Origin: Lewinellaceae bacterium
GTDB lineage: Bacteria > Bacteroidota > Bacteroidia > Chitinophagales > Saprospiraceae
Reading direction: 5' to 3'
Assembly: GCA_020636435.1 (NCBI GenBank)
Contig: JACJXX010000002.1
Location: 2,356,001 to 2,420,000 of the forward strand
DNA: 64,000 bases
Below are positions 18,976-28,572 of this stretch, one piece after another. A program made the position numbers and the translations under genes. The notes beneath the pieces were generated by a model. It searched no databases. It had not been told where the DNA came from and saw only the letters and a list, made by a program, of their open reading frames with translations. Each line of letters begins with the position of its first letter. Position 1 is the stretch's first letter.

Positions 18976-21900
18976 ATGAGACCGAAATTAAAAACTAAAT
19001 TAAACTTCCTGAAATTGGTATGCTGTTTTTTTAGCATATTCCTGGTTTCAGGCTCCGACCTTTGGGGGGCGGAAACTTTTTCCCTGATTCCCGGAAATCA
19101 ACAAACAAATGCAGTAAAAGTTTCCGGCACAGTCACTTCATCGGAAAATGGCGAGGCCCTCATCGGGGTGAGCGTTTTGATCAAAGGCACCTCCAGCGGC
19201 ACCATTACCGACCTGGATGGCCGTTATGAACTCGATGTTTCCCCGGAAGACGTTCTTGTTTTCAGTTATACCGGTTTTAAAAAGAAGGAAATAACAGTAG
19301 GTGCACAAACCCAGATCGATGTAGCCTTGGACGTGGACGTGGCCACGCTTGACGAAATAGTCGTAGTGGGTTATGGCACCCGTAAAAAGTCGCACAATAC
19401 CGGCGCCATTGCCCAAATAGGCGGCAAAGATGTGGCAGCTATCCAGGCTAATCGGGTAGATGATGCCTTAGCCGGTAAGTTGTCAGGTGTTTTGATCCAG
19501 AATCAAAGCGGTGAACCGGGGGCAGACCCAAAGATCCAAATCAGGGCAGCTTCATCGCTTTCAGGCGATTCAAATCCGCTAATTGTTGTGGATGGGTATC
19601 CGATTTCAGGAAGTTTGGCCACCATTAACCCAAACGATATTGAAAGTTTGGAGGTGTTGAAAGATGCCGCTTCAGCTGCTATTTATGGCTCCAGGGGAGC
19701 AAATGGGGTTATCCTGGTAACGACCAAAAAGGGAAAAGCAGGTAAAGCCAAATTTAGCTACAATGGTTACACAAGCGTTTCAAACAAATATGTAAAGGAC
19801 ATTGAAATGCTTAAGACCGCTTCAGAATGGGCTGATGACTTAGGAACAAGCGCTTATGACCTGTCTGAAGTTAATCCGGATTTATTGAATTACAGGCTAA
19901 ACGCCTATAGAAATGCACCTGATGTAGTGAGCATGGAAGATTGGCTTTTCCGAACAGGCACAAGCCAAAACCATGACTTCAGTGTTACCGGAGGAAGTGA
20001 AGATGTAAGTGTCTTTGCTTCAATTGGTTATCTGGACACTAAGGGTATTGCAAGAAAGCAGGCTTTTGAAAGATATAACGGCCGTTTGAACGTAGATGCG
20101 AACCTGGGGAGCAGGTTCAAGGCTGGATTAAGTATGAATGGGACATTTAGCAACCAGGAAATGGTACCCCATGACATAAGAGATCTCCTGAGAGCGTATA
20201 GCATCAGCCCCATTTACCATACGGCTGCGTCTATTGCATTCGTTCAGGATTTGGATGCTCAAAGGCAGGCATTAGCAGATGCAGGATTGACCATAGCAAA
20301 CCTTGGCAGGACATTTGACCAGGACTATAGGGGTGTCGGCCTTGATCCTACGAGTATCTATGATTTGCAACCAGGCGATGTAGTCCACGATTGGCAATAC
20401 GGTAGAAATCAAAATGGTATTGGAGGAACTGGAGATGCGGGCCCTGCTGCGAAGCTTGACAATGCAAGGCAATATCAAAAAACGTATTTCGCCAATGTGA
20501 ATTCCTATTTGCAATTCAACATAATAGAAGGGTTGAATATAAGAACTGTTCTGGGAGCAGATGTCAATGATAACCAAGCCTATTATTATCAAGGCGTTTT
20601 GGCGGATGGCCAACAACGGTCCAATCAATCTGACCTGGATCAAACGGATCTCAAAAGAACTTCTGTGTTAAGCGAGACCACTGTGAATTATGCCAAAACA
20701 CTCGGCAATCATGACCTGTCAGTGGTGGCCGGAATGGAATTTCAAAATTTCTACATCAGAGGGACGTCTTTAGCAGGCACCAATGTGCCGGTTGGCCAGC
20801 CTCTGAATTATTCGTATTTAAAACCTGAGGACATAAACACCAATCTGAGAGACGAGACGGTTTCAAGAAGAAGCGTTTTTGGAAGGATTAACTATGCGTA
20901 TGACAATCGTTATTTAGCATCCGTATCCGTCAGAAGAGACGGTGATTCCCGTTTCGGAGCCAACAATAGATTTGAAGTATTCCCGGCGGTTTCTTTAGGA
21001 TGGAATGTGCATAACGAAGCATTTTACAACTCAGATTTTCTGACTGATATAAAACTGCGGTTCAGCAGAGGGACATTAGGAACTACTTCTTTTTTAGGGT
21101 CTTACGATGCTTTGAGCCTTTTACAGGCTCAACCAACCATTTTCGGGATTGGATTTCTTATTCCCAGCAATGTAGCAAACCCGGATTTAACCTGGCAAAG
21201 CAATACCGAAACCAACTTCGGTGTCAATTTAGGTTTCCTGGGCAGTCGTTTCACATTGGGCGTAGATTATTATACTTCCGATATCCAGGACATGTTGATT
21301 AATCAAAGTGTTTCTGAAGTATTAGGCACGCCTTCCATCGTACTTAATCGCGGTGATGTGACCAGTTCCGGATTGGAGTTTGAGCTGGGCGCAGCACTGA
21401 TCAATACAGGTGGCCTCCGTTGGGATGTCAGCGCCAATCTGTCTACAGTCAATACTGAAATCAAGAGTTTAGGAGACCTGGAAGCATTGCCTAATGTAGT
21501 TTATGGAGGCCCGGCTGGCAGAGGCCCTGAGTTTAGAAATTATGTAGGCGGAGAAATTGGCGAAATGTGGGGATATGAAGTGATTGGAGAGGTTGAATCG
21601 ATATATATAGCTGATCCATCGAGAAATATAGGATTCGGCAGCTCGGAATATTATGTCGTAGACCAAAATGGCGATGGTAAAATTGATCCTGAAAATGATT
21701 ATGTCAAGTTAGGAACAAATACCCCGGATTTCTACTGGGGTTTGAGCAGCTCAGTGAGTTATAAGGATTTTGACTTATCCCTTCAGTTTCAGGGATCTCA
21801 GGGAGCAGAAGTTTATAACATCGATCCGATTTACTGGAAATCACAATTTGGCGGCAGGTTACGGTCTAGTTTTGACACGGAAGGCGACGGCATTGCTGAC

Positions 21901-22221
21901 CATAATGGACTGCATTACGAGGAGACCAGAAACGCGCATGGTTCAATGATCCAGGATGCTTCTTATATAGCGTTGAGAAACCTGACTTTAGGGTATAACA
22001 TCAATCCAGGTTTGGCCGGCAAAATCGGTTTAAGTTCTGCCAGAGTATACGTTGCAGCCACCAATTTGTGGTATAAAATGGCAGACAATTACACCTCATT
22101 TAACCCTGAGGGTGTAGAGACCACGAATACGGGTTATCTGGGGCCTACTACTTATGGGTACCAGGAAGGCGCGAGCCCGATTGTAAGAAGTTTTACGCTG
22201 GGTGTGAATGTTAATTTTTAA
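18976..22221 (+). CDS. susC: SusC/RagA-type TonB-linked outer membrane transporter
   Basis: This 1081-residue outer-membrane protein has a signal peptide (to about residue 35) and a carboxypeptidase-regulatory-like domain at about 45-120 (GEALIGVSVLIKGTSSGTITD). The plug domain includes VVGYGTRKKSHNTGAI, PLIVVDGYPISG and the conserved YGSRGANGVILVTTKKG block, and a TonB-dependent beta barrel ends in GVNVNF. Proteins of this family import oligosaccharides bound by their SusD partner, here encoded 11 bp downstream. The genes that follow point to alginate oligosaccharides as cargo. The gene is less GC-rich than the enzyme genes of the left-hand locus. The start fits the signal peptide well. Confidence 0.95.
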   Translation: MRPKLKTKLNFLKLVCCFFSIFLVSGSDLWGAETFSLIPGNQQTNAVKVSGTVTSSENGEALIGVSVLIKGTSSGTITDLDGRYELDVSPEDVLVFSYTGFKKKEITVGAQTQIDVALDVDVATLDEIVVVGYGTRKKSHNTGAIAQIGGKDVAAIQANRVDDALAGKLSGVLIQNQSGEPGADPKIQIRAASSLSGDSNPLIVVDGYPISGSLATINPNDIESLEVLKDAASAAIYGSRGANGVILVTTKKGKAGKAKFSYNGYTSVSNKYVKDIEMLKTASEWADDLGTSAYDLSEVNPDLLNYRLNAYRNAPDVVSMEDWLFRTGTSQNHDFSVTGGSEDVSVFASIGYLDTKGIARKQAFERYNGRLNVDANLGSRFKAGLSMNGTFSNQEMVPHDIRDLLRAYSISPIYHTAASIAFVQDLDAQRQALADAGLTIANLGRTFDQDYRGVGLDPTSIYDLQPGDVVHDWQYGRNQNGIGGTGDAGPAAKLDNARQYQKTYFANVNSYLQFNIIEGLNIRTVLGADVNDNQAYYYQGVLADGQQRSNQSDLDQTDLKRTSVLSETTVNYAKTLGNHDLSVVAGMEFQNFYIRGTSLAGTNVPVGQPLNYSYLKPEDINTNLRDETVSRRSVFGRINYAYDNRYLASVSVRRDGDSRFGANNRFEVFPAVSLGWNVHNEAFYNSDFLTDIKLRFSRGTLGTTSFLGSYDALSLLQAQPTIFGIGFLIPSNVANPDLTWQSNTETNFGVNLGFLGSRFTLGVDYYTSDIQDMLINQSVSEVLGTPSIVLNRGDVTSSGLEFELGAALINTGGLRWDVSANLSTVNTEIKSLGDLEALPNVVYGGPAGRGPEFRNYVGGEIGEMWGYEVIGEVESIYIADPSRNIGFGSSEYYVVDQNGDGKIDPENDYVKLGTNTPDFYWGLSSSVSYKDFDLSLQFQGSQGAEVYNIDPIYWKSQFGGRLRSSFDTEGDGIADHNGLHYEETRNAHGSMIQDASYIALRNLTLGYNINPGLAGKIGLSSARVYVAATNLWYKMADNYTSFNPEGVETTNTGYLGPTTYGYQEGASPIVRSFTLGVNVNF

Positions 22222-22232
22222 ATAAAAAAACA

Positions 22233-23564
22233 ATGAAAAATCTATATTTAATATTAGCGTCTCTGCTGTTGATAACAGCATGCGACAATGATTTGGATCA
22301 ATTCCCTCCTTTAGAGGCTGAAGCCAGTTCTTTGACGTCTTATGAAGGAGTTTTGAATGCGGCATATTACTATCAGCAGGCTTCTACTACGCCAATGGCC
22401 ATCATGGGCGACTTCAGGGCTGACAATATGTTGATGCGCGAAGAACCCTATCCTGCATTTGACCGGTACAATGCCGATTTGGCGGGTGGAGATTTGGTAG
22501 AGCAATTTTTCCGCCCTTTCTATAGCAACTTGTACAAGTCCATTCTAAGTGCGAATAACGTAATTGAAAACTCTTCGGATGCTACCGAGGTAGGGGAAGC
22601 TAAATTCCTGAGAGCTTTGTCTTACTTCAAGCTCGTGAAGGTTTTTGGCGATGTGACTGTAAATTTATCTCCTTCGCCCAGTGTGTCCGATAAATCTATT
22701 CTAGCGAGGCAACCGGCTGCTGGTGTTTATAATAACGTGATCATTCCTGATTTTGAAGATGCCATCGCGGCTTTAGGTAATTCTAAAATAGCAATTGGCC
22801 GGGCGTCTAAAATTGCAGCTCAGGGATTGTTAGGTAAAGTTTACATGCAATTGGGGGATTTTAGCAGTGCGGAAACACAACTGGCTGCTGTGGTAAACGG
22901 AGCTGCTGCGGCAGGGATTAGTTTGCAAGCCAACTTTGCTGACATTTTTGGCGAGGCTAATGACTTGAATTCAGAAATCATATTTGCTACCCAGTTGTCA
23001 ACTTCCATAGATGATGAATACGGGTTTACGCTGTTTGCAGGATGGTTTAAGGGCGCCGATACCAAGTCTCCAATGCCATTGGATCCTGACTTAATTGCTG
23101 CTTTTGATGCTATGGAAGCAGCGGATGGAGGCAATACGGATTTAAGAAGAGCGCTAACCATTGATGAGGCCAACATGACGGGGCTGAAATGGGGCGGCCT
23201 TGATCAGGATTGGATAGAGTTGAGGTTAGCGGATGTTCTGCTCTTGTACGCAGAAGCAATGAATGAAAATGGTTCTTCCGCTGAAAACGTGCTTGATGTA
23301 CTGGATCCCATACGGGCCAGGGCCGGATTAAATCCTTTGGATCATGCTGTTCTCAACACTCAGGCTTTAGTAAGGCAGGCTATTTATGATGAAAGAAGAA
23401 TAGAGTTGGCCTTAGAAGGACAGCGATGGTTTGATTTGGTAAGAACAGGAACTGCCGACGCTGAAATGGGACAAGCGATTAACAAAAATTATTATTTGTT
23501 TCCTATTCCAAATTCAGAAGTGCTGGCGAGCGGCGGAGTAATAAAACAAAATGAGGGCTACTAA
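22233..23564 (+). CDS. susD: SusD/RagB-type glycan-binding lipoprotein
   Basis: This 443-residue surface lipoprotein has the signal MKNLYLILASLLLITAC, with the lipobox Cys at residue 17. The N-terminal SusD domain (EGVLNAAYYYQQ, LSYFKLVKVFGDV) and the C-terminal RagB block (LADVLLLYAEAMNENG, DERRIELALEGQRWFDLVRTG) identify the family. At 443 residues it is shorter than the usual 500-600, as seen in SusD proteins of alginate loci. It forms the lid of the SusC channel and binds the incoming oligosaccharide, probably oligoalginate. It is co-transcribed with susC. Confidence 0.95.
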   Translation: MKNLYLILASLLLITACDNDLDQFPPLEAEASSLTSYEGVLNAAYYYQQASTTPMAIMGDFRADNMLMREEPYPAFDRYNADLAGGDLVEQFFRPFYSNLYKSILSANNVIENSSDATEVGEAKFLRALSYFKLVKVFGDVTVNLSPSPSVSDKSILARQPAAGVYNNVIIPDFEDAIAALGNSKIAIGRASKIAAQGLLGKVYMQLGDFSSAETQLAAVVNGAAAAGISLQANFADIFGEANDLNSEIIFATQLSTSIDDEYGFTLFAGWFKGADTKSPMPLDPDLIAAFDAMEAADGGNTDLRRALTIDEANMTGLKWGGLDQDWIELRLADVLLLYAEAMNENGSSAENVLDVLDPIRARAGLNPLDHAVLNTQALVRQAIYDERRIELALEGQRWFDLVRTGTADAEMGQAINKNYYLFPIPNSEVLASGGVIKQNEGY

Positions 23565-23708
23565 AGATGACACCCACATGCAGAAATGGGGAGTATTTGA
23601 AAATTACTTCAAAGCAGGTAATTATTTGAATACTACGATGAAGGCACGTACTCGAAGGTGAAGTATTACGATCTGGTGGTTGCGCATTGATGTTGATACT
23701 GCTTTGTC

Positions 23709-23886
23709 ACTTTAAAAGCCGCGTAGCGGCGACAGTCCCTAGTAGTCTGTCAAGGGTAGATAAGCTCCGTAGGAGCGATAGAGAGGCTTTATTTTCCGTT
23801 GTGTCGCTCCTACGGAGCTTAATACACCTCAATTCTTTACGCCCCTGGCAAAGATCTTTCGCCGCTACGCGGCTGAATATTAAAGT
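23709..23886. repeat. 178-bp nested foldback element between susD and the isomerase gene
   Basis: The outer stem is a perfect 16-bp pair, AGCCGCGTAGCGGCGA (23717-23732) and its complement (23859-23874), extended by ACTTTAA/TTAAAGT at the very ends. The inner stem is a perfect 17-bp pair, AAGCTCCGTAGGAGCGA (23762-23778) and its complement (23804-23820). The inner arm TGTCGCTCCTACGGAGCT matches 16 of 18 bases at 54157-54174, so both belong to one dispersed family. No gene lies in the 23565-23996 gap. An imperfect hairpin, GGTAACCTG...CAGTTACC (23935-23969), sits just before the next gene. Confidence 0.75.
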
Positions 23887-23996
23887 AAAAGTATGATTAA
23901 GTTTCATGCATTATTTGGTTAGGGCTACGGCGGGTAACCTGTCAGCTGGATTTAGCCGGCAGTTACCTGCTTTTCACTACTACAGCAAAACGAAAA

Positions 23997-24953
23997 ATGG
24001 CTAAAAAATGGACAAGGCGGGATTGCATGAAAATACTGGGTATAGGGGGCATGGCCCTGCCGATGAGCCAGACGGCGTCATTTTTTTACAACCCCGGCCG
24101 GCGGGTTTTCAAGAACAAAGGCATCCACCTGTTTTCCAAGCACCTGCAATGGCTGGATTATGACGGCATGGCGAAAGCCGCCCGCGAAATGGGGTTTGAT
24201 GGAGTAGACCTGACGGTGCGCCCGAAGGGGCACGTATGGCCCGAAAAAGTAGAAGAAGACTTGCCCAGAGCGGTTGAAGCGATACAAAAAGCAGGATTGA
24301 AGGCAGAATTGATCACCACCGCCATTACAAGCGCGGAGGAGAAATACACAGAAAAGATTATAAAAACTGCCAGTCAACTGGGCATTCAATACTACCGGAT
24401 GGGCTGGCTGAAATACGAAGATAACGAGCCCATTCCAGAGCAGTTGGAACGCTTTAAAACCCAATTTAAAGCCCTGGAGGAAATGAACCGGCACTACAAC
24501 ATCCACGGGGCCTATCAAAATCATGCCGGGGATAGCGTCGGTTCACCAGTCTGGGATATATGGTATTTGATCCGGGATTTGGACCCGCAATGGCTGGGTT
24601 GCAGGTTTGACGTGCGCCACGCCATGGTGGAAGGCATGAATTCGTGGACGGTAGGCCTGCGCCTGCTACAGCCCTATATCCATTCGCTCGACCTCAAGGA
24701 CTTTCAATGGAAAAAAGAAGAGGGCAGATGGAAGGTGGAAACTGTGCCGATAGGAGAGGGGGCGGTCGATTTTCCGGCTTATTTTCAGTTGCTGGTGGAG
24801 TTGAAGATCGAGGCGCCCATTACCCTTCATGTGGAATATCCGCTGGGCGGCGCCAATGATGGAGCTACTCAGATCACTATTCCAGATGAAGCCGTTTTTG
24901 AAGCAATTAGCAAAGACCGGGAAAAGCTAGAAACTTTGATGTCAGTAGATTAA
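23997..24953 (+). CDS. Sugar phosphate isomerase/epimerase-like TIM-barrel protein with Tat signal
   Basis: This 318-residue protein belongs to the xylose isomerase-like/AP endonuclease 2 TIM-barrel superfamily (KAAREMGFDGVDLTVRP, YQNHAGDSVGSPVWDI, LHVEYPLGGAND). These residues suggest a metal-dependent isomerase or epimerase, but the substrate is unknown. The N-terminus has a twin-arginine signal, TRRDCMKILGIGGMALP, so it is predicted to fold in the cytoplasm and be exported to the periplasm. The next gene (an Nramp-like transporter) starts 4 bp after the stop, so the two are co-transcribed and probably act together. Neither is a standard member of alginate loci, yet both lie between susCD and the lyases. 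Confidence 0.8.
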   Translation: MAKKWTRRDCMKILGIGGMALPMSQTASFFYNPGRRVFKNKGIHLFSKHLQWLDYDGMAKAAREMGFDGVDLTVRPKGHVWPEKVEEDLPRAVEAIQKAGLKAELITTAITSAEEKYTEKIIKTASQLGIQYYRMGWLKYEDNEPIPEQLERFKTQFKALEEMNRHYNIHGAYQNHAGDSVGSPVWDIWYLIRDLDPQWLGCRFDVRHAMVEGMNSWTVGLRLLQPYIHSLDLKDFQWKKEEGRWKVETVPIGEGAVDFPAYFQLLVELKIEAPITLHVEYPLGGANDGATQITIPDEAVFEAISKDREKLETLMSVD

Positions 24954-24957
24954 GACG

Positions 24958-26235
24958 ATGGAACAAACAAAAACCAACAAGAACATTTTACGGCGACTGT
25001 ATCAGTTGCTGCTGGGCATCGGCCCGGGCATCTTTGCCATCGGATACACCATTGGCACCGGCAGCGTGACGGCCATGGTGGTGGCCGGCAGCACCTACGG
25101 GATGCAGTTGTTGTGGGTGTTGTTTCTGAGTTGTTTGTTTTCCTGGGTATTGATGGAAGCTTACGGGCGCTATGCCCTGGTTACCGGAGAAACCGCCTTA
25201 TTTGGTTTTAGAAAACACGTGCCGCTGGGTTCCCTCGTCGCCATTTTAATCATCATCGGAGTTTCCTTCGGGCAGTGGAATTCCCTGATCGGCATCCTGG
25301 GCATCTCCGCCAATGCCATTTTCGAGATGCTGTTGTTGTTTATGCCCTCTATAGCCGGTTATGAATACGGGCTGGTGCTGGCCATTGCGGTTGCTATCAT
25401 TTCCATCATGTACTTTATCCTGTGGATCGGGAAATATTCGATGTTTGAAAAGGTGTTGTTGCTCTTTGTCAGCATCATGGGCTTGTCCTTTTTGCTTTCT
25501 CTTTTCATCGTAATGCCCAGCCCGGCGGATATTGCGCGTGGTTTTGTGCCTTCCATTCCCAAAGTAGAAGGCGGGAAAATGCTGGTTGCTGCTTTTGTCG
25601 GCACCACGATGGCGGCGGCTACCTTCCTGTCGCGCCCGCTATTCATACAGGGTAAAGGCTGGAAACTGGACGACCTGCGGGCGCAGCAGAAAGACGCCCT
25701 CTCGGCAGCAGTGCTGATTTTCTTCATCAGCGGGTCCATCATGGCAGTGGCGGCAGGGGCGCTTTACGCGGAAGGGAAAGTAGTCCATAAGGTGCTGGAT
25801 ATGGTGAATACGCTGGAACCTGTTGCCGGCCGATTTGCAGTGGCTATCTTTTTCCTGGGCACAATGGGAGCGGGGTTGTCTTCCATCTTTCCTATCCTGA
25901 TGATCACGCCCATCCTCATTGCGGATTACCAGGCCGGAAAGCTGGATACCAGCTCCAGGCAATTTAAAGCAATCACCGGCCTGGTGAGCATCATCGGGCT
26001 GTCGGTGCCTCTTTTCGGCGCCAACCCGATTGAGATACAGATTCTGTCGCAGGTTTTTAATGTCTTTGTCCTGCCCCTGGTTATTCTGGGCATCATTGTA
26101 CTGACCAATAAGAAAGAATTGATGGGGGTTCACAAAGCAGGCTGGGCACTGAATACGGGCATGGTATTCGCCTTTATCTTCGCCTGCATCATTTCCTACA
26201 ACGGCCTGGGAGCGGTCATCGAATATTTAAAATGA
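24958..26235 (+). CDS. Nramp-related transporter lacking the classical metal-binding motifs
   Basis: This 425-residue membrane protein has about eleven hydrophobic segments and the LeuT-like Nramp layout. The N-terminal GIGPGIFAIGYTIGTGSVTA aligns with the TM1 motif region of Nramp metal transporters, but the usual DPGN is replaced by IGTG. In TM6, where MPH normally supplies a methionine and histidine, the protein reads TTMAAATFLSRPLF. Both metal-binding sites are therefore changed, and transport of Mn/Fe in the classical way is doubtful; another ion or even an organic substrate is possible. It is tightly linked to the Tat-exported isomerase-like gene. Annotation as a divalent metal transporter would be by family only. 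Confidence 0.8.
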   Translation: MEQTKTNKNILRRLYQLLLGIGPGIFAIGYTIGTGSVTAMVVAGSTYGMQLLWVLFLSCLFSWVLMEAYGRYALVTGETALFGFRKHVPLGSLVAILIIIGVSFGQWNSLIGILGISANAIFEMLLLFMPSIAGYEYGLVLAIAVAIISIMYFILWIGKYSMFEKVLLLFVSIMGLSFLLSLFIVMPSPADIARGFVPSIPKVEGGKMLVAAFVGTTMAAATFLSRPLFIQGKGWKLDDLRAQQKDALSAAVLIFFISGSIMAVAAGALYAEGKVVHKVLDMVNTLEPVAGRFAVAIFFLGTMGAGLSSIFPILMITPILIADYQAGKLDTSSRQFKAITGLVSIIGLSVPLFGANPIEIQILSQVFNVFVLPLVILGIIVLTNKKELMGVHKAGWALNTGMVFAFIFACIISYNGLGAVIEYLK

Positions 26236-26334
26236 AAAGTAACCATTCAGCATCATCGAAGACAGCGGCAGAAAATGCCCTGTTTTGCCCCAACCCTATC
26301 GATGCTCAATAGTAACAATGAAACCATAAAAACT

Positions 26335-28566
26335 ATGAATAAGCCTTTATCCTTTTTTAAACTTGGCATTCTCTTTTTCTTCTCTTTCTTCCTCTACTCC
26401 TGCAACGGGCAGGACGGCCTCGTCCATAACGTTGAGGAGTTTAAACTGGCGGTAGCCAATGCCCAGCCTGGCGATAAGATCACCCTGGCCAATGGCGTTT
26501 GGCTGGATGCCGAGCTTTTGCTGGAGGGAAAGGGAACGGAGGAGGCGCCGATTACGCTCACGGTGCAGGAAAAAGGCAAAGTGTTGCTGGAGGGGCAGTC
26601 CAGCCTGCGCCTGGCCGGCGAACACCTGGTGGTGGAAGGGCTGGTCTTCAAACATGGCTATACGCCGACCAGTGAAGTGATCTCTTTTCGAAAAAACAAG
26701 GAAACACTTTGCAACCACTGCCGGGTGACGGAATGCGTGATCGACAACTACAACAACCCCGAGCGTTTTGAGTCAGACTATTGGGTAGGCATTTACGGCA
26801 AGAACAACCGCTTTGACCACAATTATTTAGTTGGAAAAAGAAATGTCGGAGTGACCCTGGCGGTGCGTTTGAACACAGCGGAGAGCCAGGAAAACAATCA
26901 TTTAATTGACCACAATTATTTTGGGCACCATCCGATTTTGGGAAGCAATGGAGGCGAAACATTGCGCATAGGCACGAGTCATTATTCGCTTAAGAATTCT
27001 AACACCATAGTAGAATTCAATTATTTCGACCGCTGCAATGGCGAGCACGAAATCATTTCCAATAAATCCTGCCAAAATACTTTTCGCTACAATACCTTTT
27101 ATGAATGTCAGGGCACATTGACGATGCGCCATGGCAATGAAACTTTGGTGGAAAGCAATTATTTTTTCGGAAACGGAAAAGCGAACACGGGCGGTATCCG
27201 CATCATTAATGAAACCCAAAAAGTGATCAATAATTATTGCGAAGGCCTAACCGGATATCGTTTTCGGGGCACCTTGGTCATCATGAACGGCGTGCCGAAC
27301 TCTCCCATCAACCGCTATTTTCCGGTGATCAATTCGGAAGCTTCGAACAATACTTTTGTCAATTGCGACTATATCCAACTGTGTGCCGGAAGCGATGCCG
27401 AAAGAAGCGCAGTTCCCCAAAATACAGTTGTCAACAACAATATATTTTACAATGAAAAAAAGGATGATCTATTCACCGTATACGACGACATCAGCGGCAT
27501 TTCTTTTAATGGGAATATATTGAGCGAAAATATTTCCCCGATTGCATCAAGTGGTTTTATCCAAAAAAAGATAGCATTCCAGAGAGATGAAAATGGAATT
27601 CTTTTGCCCTCCGATAAATCCATAAAAGCTGGAATAACCGAAGTGAAGCCTCACGCCACACCCGAGAACACAGGCGTCGCCTGGTATCCAAAAACGGAGC
27701 AGGAAGTAAGGTTCAATGTGGGTAAAAAAATAAGGGTCTCGCCCGGAGAAAATACGTTGTTCGAAGCGGTAAAAAATTCTGAATACGGGGATGTCCTCGA
27801 ATTGGCGGAAGGAGATTATTTGATGACAAAATCCATTGAGGTGAATCATCCCGTTACCGTGCGGGCAAAAGGGAAAAAGCCCACCATCCGGTTTGAAAAA
27901 AACTCCCTTTTCAATATTGAAAACGGCGGAGCGCTCGCATTATATGATTTGAAAATAGACGGCGCCGAATCTCCCGATTATTCCGGCAATGCCGTCATTC
28001 GAACCAGCCGCTATTCCATGAACCGGAATTATAAACTCCTTATCGAAAATTGTGACTTCACCGGCCTCGACGTGAATCATAGTTTCAATGTTTTGAAGAT
28101 ATATAAAAACACTTTCGCCGATTCTATAGTGCTGAGAAATTCCACGTTTAAAAACATAAGCGGCGCTGTGCTTTCACTCGCTGCTGAAATGGATGACATT
28201 GGAATATACAACGCCGAAAATGTAGTGATTGACAATTGCCAGTTTGAAGACGTCGGCGGCGCGGCGCTCCACCTTCACCGGGGAGGAAGCGACGAAAGTA
28301 CTTTCGGCCCCATGCTCCAAATGAATAATTGCATTTTTAAAAATGTGGGCGGAGATAAAAGAAATAAATCCGGCGCGTCGGTTTCATTGCATGGCGTGCA
28401 GGTAGCGCATATTACGGGGTGTGATTTTACGGATTCCCAACCATTGAAATTGCACCTCGTGGTCGGCGAACCGATTGCCAAAATAAAAGACAGCAAATTC
28501 AACAATACCGAAAAAGTAGTGACTCACGACGGTTCCTATAAAGACGAGGATTTGGATTTTGATTGA
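26335..28566 (+). CDS. PL6 alginate lyase (two beta-helix domains), lipoprotein
   Basis: This 743-residue lyase would cut alginate by beta-elimination, leaving 4,5-unsaturated uronate ends. The chondroitinase B-type right-handed beta-helix carries the catalytic pair Lys244 (ISNKSCQNTF) and Arg265 (LTMRHGNE), 21 residues apart as in characterised PL6 enzymes. Calcium-ligand glutamates Glu237 and Glu239 lie 7 and 5 residues before the Lys. A second beta-helix domain occupies about residues 465-743, as in AlyGC-like members. I chose the ATG at 26335 because it yields a clean lipoprotein signal, MNKPLSFFKLGIL...LYSC; a longer frame begins at 26275 without one. It follows the Nramp-like gene by 99 bp. 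The second half is richer in A/T than the first. Confidence 0.92.
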   Translation: MNKPLSFFKLGILFFFSFFLYSCNGQDGLVHNVEEFKLAVANAQPGDKITLANGVWLDAELLLEGKGTEEAPITLTVQEKGKVLLEGQSSLRLAGEHLVVEGLVFKHGYTPTSEVISFRKNKETLCNHCRVTECVIDNYNNPERFESDYWVGIYGKNNRFDHNYLVGKRNVGVTLAVRLNTAESQENNHLIDHNYFGHHPILGSNGGETLRIGTSHYSLKNSNTIVEFNYFDRCNGEHEIISNKSCQNTFRYNTFYECQGTLTMRHGNETLVESNYFFGNGKANTGGIRIINETQKVINNYCEGLTGYRFRGTLVIMNGVPNSPINRYFPVINSEASNNTFVNCDYIQLCAGSDAERSAVPQNTVVNNNIFYNEKKDDLFTVYDDISGISFNGNILSENISPIASSGFIQKKIAFQRDENGILLPSDKSIKAGITEVKPHATPENTGVAWYPKTEQEVRFNVGKKIRVSPGENTLFEAVKNSEYGDVLELAEGDYLMTKSIEVNHPVTVRAKGKKPTIRFEKNSLFNIENGGALALYDLKIDGAESPDYSGNAVIRTSRYSMNRNYKLLIENCDFTGLDVNHSFNVLKIYKNTFADSIVLRNSTFKNISGAVLSLAAEMDDIGIYNAENVVIDNCQFEDVGGAALHLHRGGSDESTFGPMLQMNNCIFKNVGGDKRNKSGASVSLHGVQVAHITGCDFTDSQPLKLHLVVGEPIAKIKDSKFNNTEKVVTHDGSYKDEDLDFD

Positions 28567-28572
28567 TTTTTA

